A stretch of DNA of 6,800 nucleotides from Methanomethylicus sp964513415. GTDB taxonomy: Archaea; Thermoproteota; Methanomethylicia; Methanomethylicales; Methanomethylicaceae. The position numbers and the translations under genes were made by a program. Shown here piece after piece: positions 4,627 through 6,800 of this stretch. The stretch is taken from positions 1 to 6,800 of the forward strand of contig CAZEMX010000108.1 in assembly GCA_964513415.1 (NCBI GenBank), read 5' to 3'. Below the pieces are notes generated by a model that was not told where the DNA came from, made no database searches, and worked only from the letters and a program-made list of their open reading frames with translations. Every line of letters begins with the position of its first letter. The first letter of the stretch is position 1.

Positions 4627-6339
4627 TCAGGAGAGGCGGATATGGTGGATTAGGGGCTCCAGTATGCGCGGGTCGTCGACTGCCGACCGGAGGGCATCGA
4701 TGCTTGCGAAGGGTCGGGCGCGTATGACCTGGGCGGCGCGCCTCCGCCCGAAGGCGGGCAGGGATGCCAGCTCCCTCAGACCGAGGCGGTTGATCATTAT
4801 GGGGGATGGGATGGCGCTGACCGATCGGGGGCCGTGACCCAGAACCAGCGCGTCGCAGGACGAACCTAGCGGCAGCCTGCCGTGGATGGCAACCAGCACG
4901 GGGTATGAGCCTATCTGGCGGGCCCATGTGACGTTGCCCTGGACCAGCTCCGCCCTGACATCTCTCATCACGGTGTACTGAGGCACGACTCGCGCCAGCA
5001 TGGGCAGGTCGACCTCCGCGCGCATCCGCTGCTTGTGCCTGACGAACATCGAGTGGTGCCTCTTTGCAAGGAAGTCCCCGGCGGCCTCCATGCGGGTCGA
5101 CGGCATGACCATCACCTGGCGCATGTTTATCCTCCGGACCATCAGGCCCATGGCGAGGATGTCCTTCATATAGGTCAGGTTCGCCTCGAACGTCTCGGCA
5201 GTCTCCCCCATCAGCCCGTAGACCAGGTTGACGCCGGGCAGGAGGTGCGGAAGCCCGTTCTCGCCCCTCTCGGAGCCAACCCTGTTTATGGCCCTTATGG
5301 CGGCGACCGCCTCGTCGGGGTATACCTTGAGGTTGTTGCGCCTAACGACCTCCTCGTCGAAGGACTCGATGCCGAGCGCCGCCACGTCCCCTGGGGTGTG
5401 GTGCTCGACGATGTGCCTCAGCGCCTCGGCGGAGAGCTCAGGGTAGGAGCTCACGGTCGAGGGGTTCACGTTGTCGATGTGCAGGACCCTGAGCGACGGC
5501 GCGGACGCCCTCACCGACCTGAAGAGGCGGAGTATCGCGTCCGGGTTCGGGGCAGGGTTGGAGAGCCCCTCGTCCCTCGAGGCGTAGGTGAGCAGGTCGG
5601 GCTGCCTCCCCAGCCTCAGGTTCTGGATTCCCGCTGAGGCGAGGGCGGCGACCTCGGCGGCTATCCCGTCGATGCTCCGGTAGTCGGGGGGCCCGTGCAG
5701 CGCCTCGGTGCAGAAGGAGCAGCCGCCGGCAAGCGAGCGCGGGCAGCCCCTGTAAGTCTCGATCTCGCAGATCAGGCCGCAGGGGTGGAGCGGGTGCTGC
5801 TGCACGATCCGGGCGCCCCGCTCAGCGAAGCCGTTGACGTCGTCCTCGTACGCCCTGACGGCGTCGAGGTAGGTCCAGTCGCTGAAGCCGTCCCTTATCA
5901 GGTTGTAGATGACGGTCTCGGGGTCGCCCCTTATCACGAAGCTGTAGAGCGATTCCAGGTCGGGCGCCTCCGCGCAGCGCCTGCCGCCGCCCATCCAGAA
6001 GCCAAACCTGACAGCAGGCCCGCAGATGGCGGTCCTCTTCGAGGAGAGGAGCTTGGGCAGGGCCTGGGCGTCCTTGATCGTCGCCGGGGCGCCGCTGAGG
6101 TACTTGCCCGGGACGGTCACCCCGGCTATCAGGATCGATAGGTCGCACCCGGCGGAGAGGGACCTGAGCCGCTCGCCCTGCCTCCGGGCGTCGTCGATCG
6201 TCATGTAGAGCACCTCCGCGAATGGCTCGGCGGACCATATCGCGCCGGCAACGTAGCGCGGGTAGACATCGATGTAGGGGGGGACGCCGAGCCCAGCCGG
6301 CTCGTCGGTGTATCCGTCGATTATCAGCGCGCGCACCAT
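4627..6339 (-). CDS. Radical SAM protein with C-x7-C-x2-C motif and C-terminal helix-hairpin-helix
   Basis: A 570-residue protein of an archaeal radical SAM family whose substrate I do not know. Residues 1 to about 180 form an alpha/beta domain resembling the B12-binding-like N-termini of related enzymes; no Asp-x-His-x-x-Gly cobalamin motif is apparent. The cluster motif is at 195-212: C199, C207 and C210, that is C-x7-C-x2-C instead of the canonical C-x3-C-x2-C, in TYRGCPRSLAGGCSFC. The radical SAM barrel continues through LRLGRQ (241-246), LHIDNVNP (286-293), LGIESFDE (322-329) and GVNLVYGLMGET (369-380). After about 450 a small beta domain follows, then a helix-hairpin-helix near 518-550 (LRELASLPAFGRRRAAQVIRA), which in other proteins binds nucleic acid. 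ATG 6339 follows thiL by 9 bp with GGAGGG as ribosome binding site, so the two are co-transcribed. Confidence 0.9.
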   Translation of the reverse strand: MVRALIIDGYTDEPAGLGVPPYIDVYPRYVAGAIWSAEPFAEVLYMTIDDARRQGERLRSLSAGCDLSILIAGVTVPGKYLSGAPATIKDAQALPKLLSSKRTAICGPAVRFGFWMGGGRRCAEAPDLESLYSFVIRGDPETVIYNLIRDGFSDWTYLDAVRAYEDDVNGFAERGARIVQQHPLHPCGLICEIETYRGCPRSLAGGCSFCTEALHGPPDYRSIDGIAAEVAALASAGIQNLRLGRQPDLLTYASRDEGLSNPAPNPDAILRLFRSVRASAPSLRVLHIDNVNPSTVSSYPELSAEALRHIVEHHTPGDVAALGIESFDEEVVRRNNLKVYPDEAVAAIRAINRVGSERGENGLPHLLPGVNLVYGLMGETAETFEANLTYMKDILAMGLMVRRINMRQVMVMPSTRMEAAGDFLAKRHHSMFVRHKQRMRAEVDLPMLARVVPQYTVMRDVRAELVQGNVTWARQIGSYPVLVAIHGRLPLGSSCDALVLGHGPRSVSAIPSPIMINRLGLRELASLPAFGRRRAAQVIRARPFASIDALRSAVDDPRILEPLIHHIRLS

Positions 6340-6343
6340 GCAG

Positions 6344-6349
6344 CCCTCC
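6344..6349 (-). promoter_or_regulatory. Shine-Dalgarno site of the radical SAM gene
   Basis: GGAGGG overlaps the last base of the thiL stop codon and lies 4 nt before ATG 6339, fixing that start and indicating coupled translation with thiL. Confidence 0.6.
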
Positions 6350-6621
6350 TACCTGAGGTGCTCCCAGCCGTCTTCTGGTAGCTCCCGCACCCCGCCTGAG
6401 ACGAGGCGGACCCCGCTGCCCTCCACCGCCGTGCCGATCCGGATGAGACTGCCGCCGGCTGACGCTGCAGCAGCAGCCGCGTCGTCCCACCTCTCCGGCG
6501 GCACCGTGACGGCGAGCTCGTACTCCTCGCCGCCGCGCAGCGCGAGGTCCTCGGCGCTGATGCCGTGGATCCGTGCGAAGTCCATGGCTGCCTTGGAGAC
6601 GGGGATGGAGGCGAGGTCGAA
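6349..6621 (-). CDS. thiL: Thiamine-monophosphate kinase, C-terminal part only
   Basis: ThiL phosphorylates thiamine monophosphate to thiamine diphosphate with ATP. Only the last 85-90 residues are here, of the usual 300 or more. Recognisable parts are the LASIPVSKAAMDFARIHG strand and helix, then DLALRGGEEYELAVTVPPE, which is the conserved G-G-E-D/E-Y-E-L block of the C-terminal domain, and a final IGTAVEGSGVRLV strand pair before the stop at 6349-6351. The missing N-terminal part carries the catalytic ATP and metal sites. Reading upstream, the frame switches without a stop into GlgX sequence around 6610-6621, so the thiL gene is truncated here by a chimeric join rather than by the window edge. 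Nine bases separate it from the radical SAM gene. Confidence 0.85.
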   Translation of the reverse strand, partial: FDLASIPVSKAAMDFARIHGISAEDLALRGGEEYELAVTVPPERWDDAAAAAASAGGSLIRIGTAVEGSGVRLVSGGVRELPEDGWEHLR

Positions 6622-6800
6622 GCGAAAACCATCCACGCCGAAGGCCTGCACCCACCAGCGCAGGCTGTCCATCACAAGTTGAACGGCGGCCGGGTGTGGC
6701 AGGTTCAGCGTGTTGCCGCAGCCGCTGGGGTTGCGCAGCGCGCCCGATTCATCGTGCGCGTAGTAGCTGGCCTCGTCTAGCCCGCGCCACGACAGCACGG
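6610..6800 (-). CDS. glgX: Fragment of bacterial-type GlgX (GH13 glycogen debranching enzyme), joined in frame to thiL
   Basis: Reading leftwards from the window edge on the minus strand, about 62 residues match the GlgX/isoamylase group of GH13: RGLDEASYY, then NPSGCGNTLNLPHPAAVQL, and VMDSLRWWV to GVDGFRFDLA. The last block is conserved GH13 region II, whose Asp (in FRFDLA) is the catalytic nucleophile of the debranching reaction on limit dextrins. The fragment is open at the edge; the GTG at 6796-6798 is not a real start. Its arginines are all CGC and its leucines mostly CTG, unlike the AGG- and CTC-rich neighbours. The sequence then passes into ThiL at a block both families can share. GlgX is typical of bacteria, so I take this as foreign sequence from a chimeric join. 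Confidence 0.82.

Noticed and set aside
4583..4927. N-terminal extension of the universal stress protein to 258 residues
   Set aside because: Pro/Arg-rich shadow of the radical SAM gene; the domain starts at ATG 4582, where a TATA box is correctly placed.
5035..5637. Plus-strand frame of 200 codons opposite the radical SAM gene
   Set aside because: Arises from GC-rich third-position bias on the opposite strand; no family features.
6349..6798. A genuine new GlgX-ThiL fusion enzyme
   Set aside because: Half of a GH13 domain joined to the C-terminal part of a kinase at a short shared block, with a change in codon use; a chimeric join is far simpler.

Overview
The window looks archaeal, GC-rich and densely packed, and is probably euryarchaeal; the sequence alone does not fix the lineage. 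The archaeal markers are a CTP-dependent riboflavin kinase fused to a winged helix (RbkR type), a separate archaeal FAD synthetase (RibL), diphthine synthase (DphB), a DUF357 protein, heavy use of AGG for arginine, and TATA-like boxes about 25 nt upstream of start codons, which suggests leaderless transcripts.

Layout. Bases 1-924 (+) carry the 3' end of an unrecognised gene overlapping or abutting rbkR. Converging on it from the right (minus strand, 2524-905) is a translationally coupled operon of dphB, a DUF357 gene and ribL. The two flavin genes, for riboflavin to FMN and FMN to FAD, meet tail to tail with a 20-bp overlap. A divergent promoter region at 2525-2582 separates this operon from an intact tRNA-Lys(CUU) gene with encoded CCA (2583-2659). 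Directly behind the tRNA lies a more AT-rich patch (2660-3301), where conventional gene finding sees almost nothing. On the minus strand I read a decayed toxin-antitoxin pair there: a VapB-like antitoxin with one frameshift, overlapping a MazF/PemK-like toxin with two. A strong TATA box and an operator-like dyad are still present upstream. Next come uppP (polyprenyl-diphosphate phosphatase), a single-domain universal stress protein, a 570-residue radical SAM protein with an unusual C-x7-C-x2-C cluster motif and a C-terminal helix-hairpin-helix, and the 3' part of thiL, all on the minus strand.

The right edge is anomalous. The open frame ending as archaeal ThiL begins as bacterial GlgX (glycogen debranching enzyme, GH13), and the switch falls in a short Phe-Asp-Leu-Ala block both families can share. 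This is most simply a chimeric join from assembly or amplification, so everything right of about 6610 probably does not belong to this genome.

Functional themes are flavin cofactor synthesis (rbkR, ribL), translation (dphB, tRNA-Lys), lipid-carrier recycling (uppP), stress response (usp) and thiamine activation (thiL) next to an uncharacterised radical SAM enzyme. I see no CRISPR array, rRNA gene, transposase or prophage. The most unusual items are the decayed toxin-antitoxin locus, the GlgX/ThiL chimera, the radical SAM cluster motif and the long N-terminal extension of RibL.
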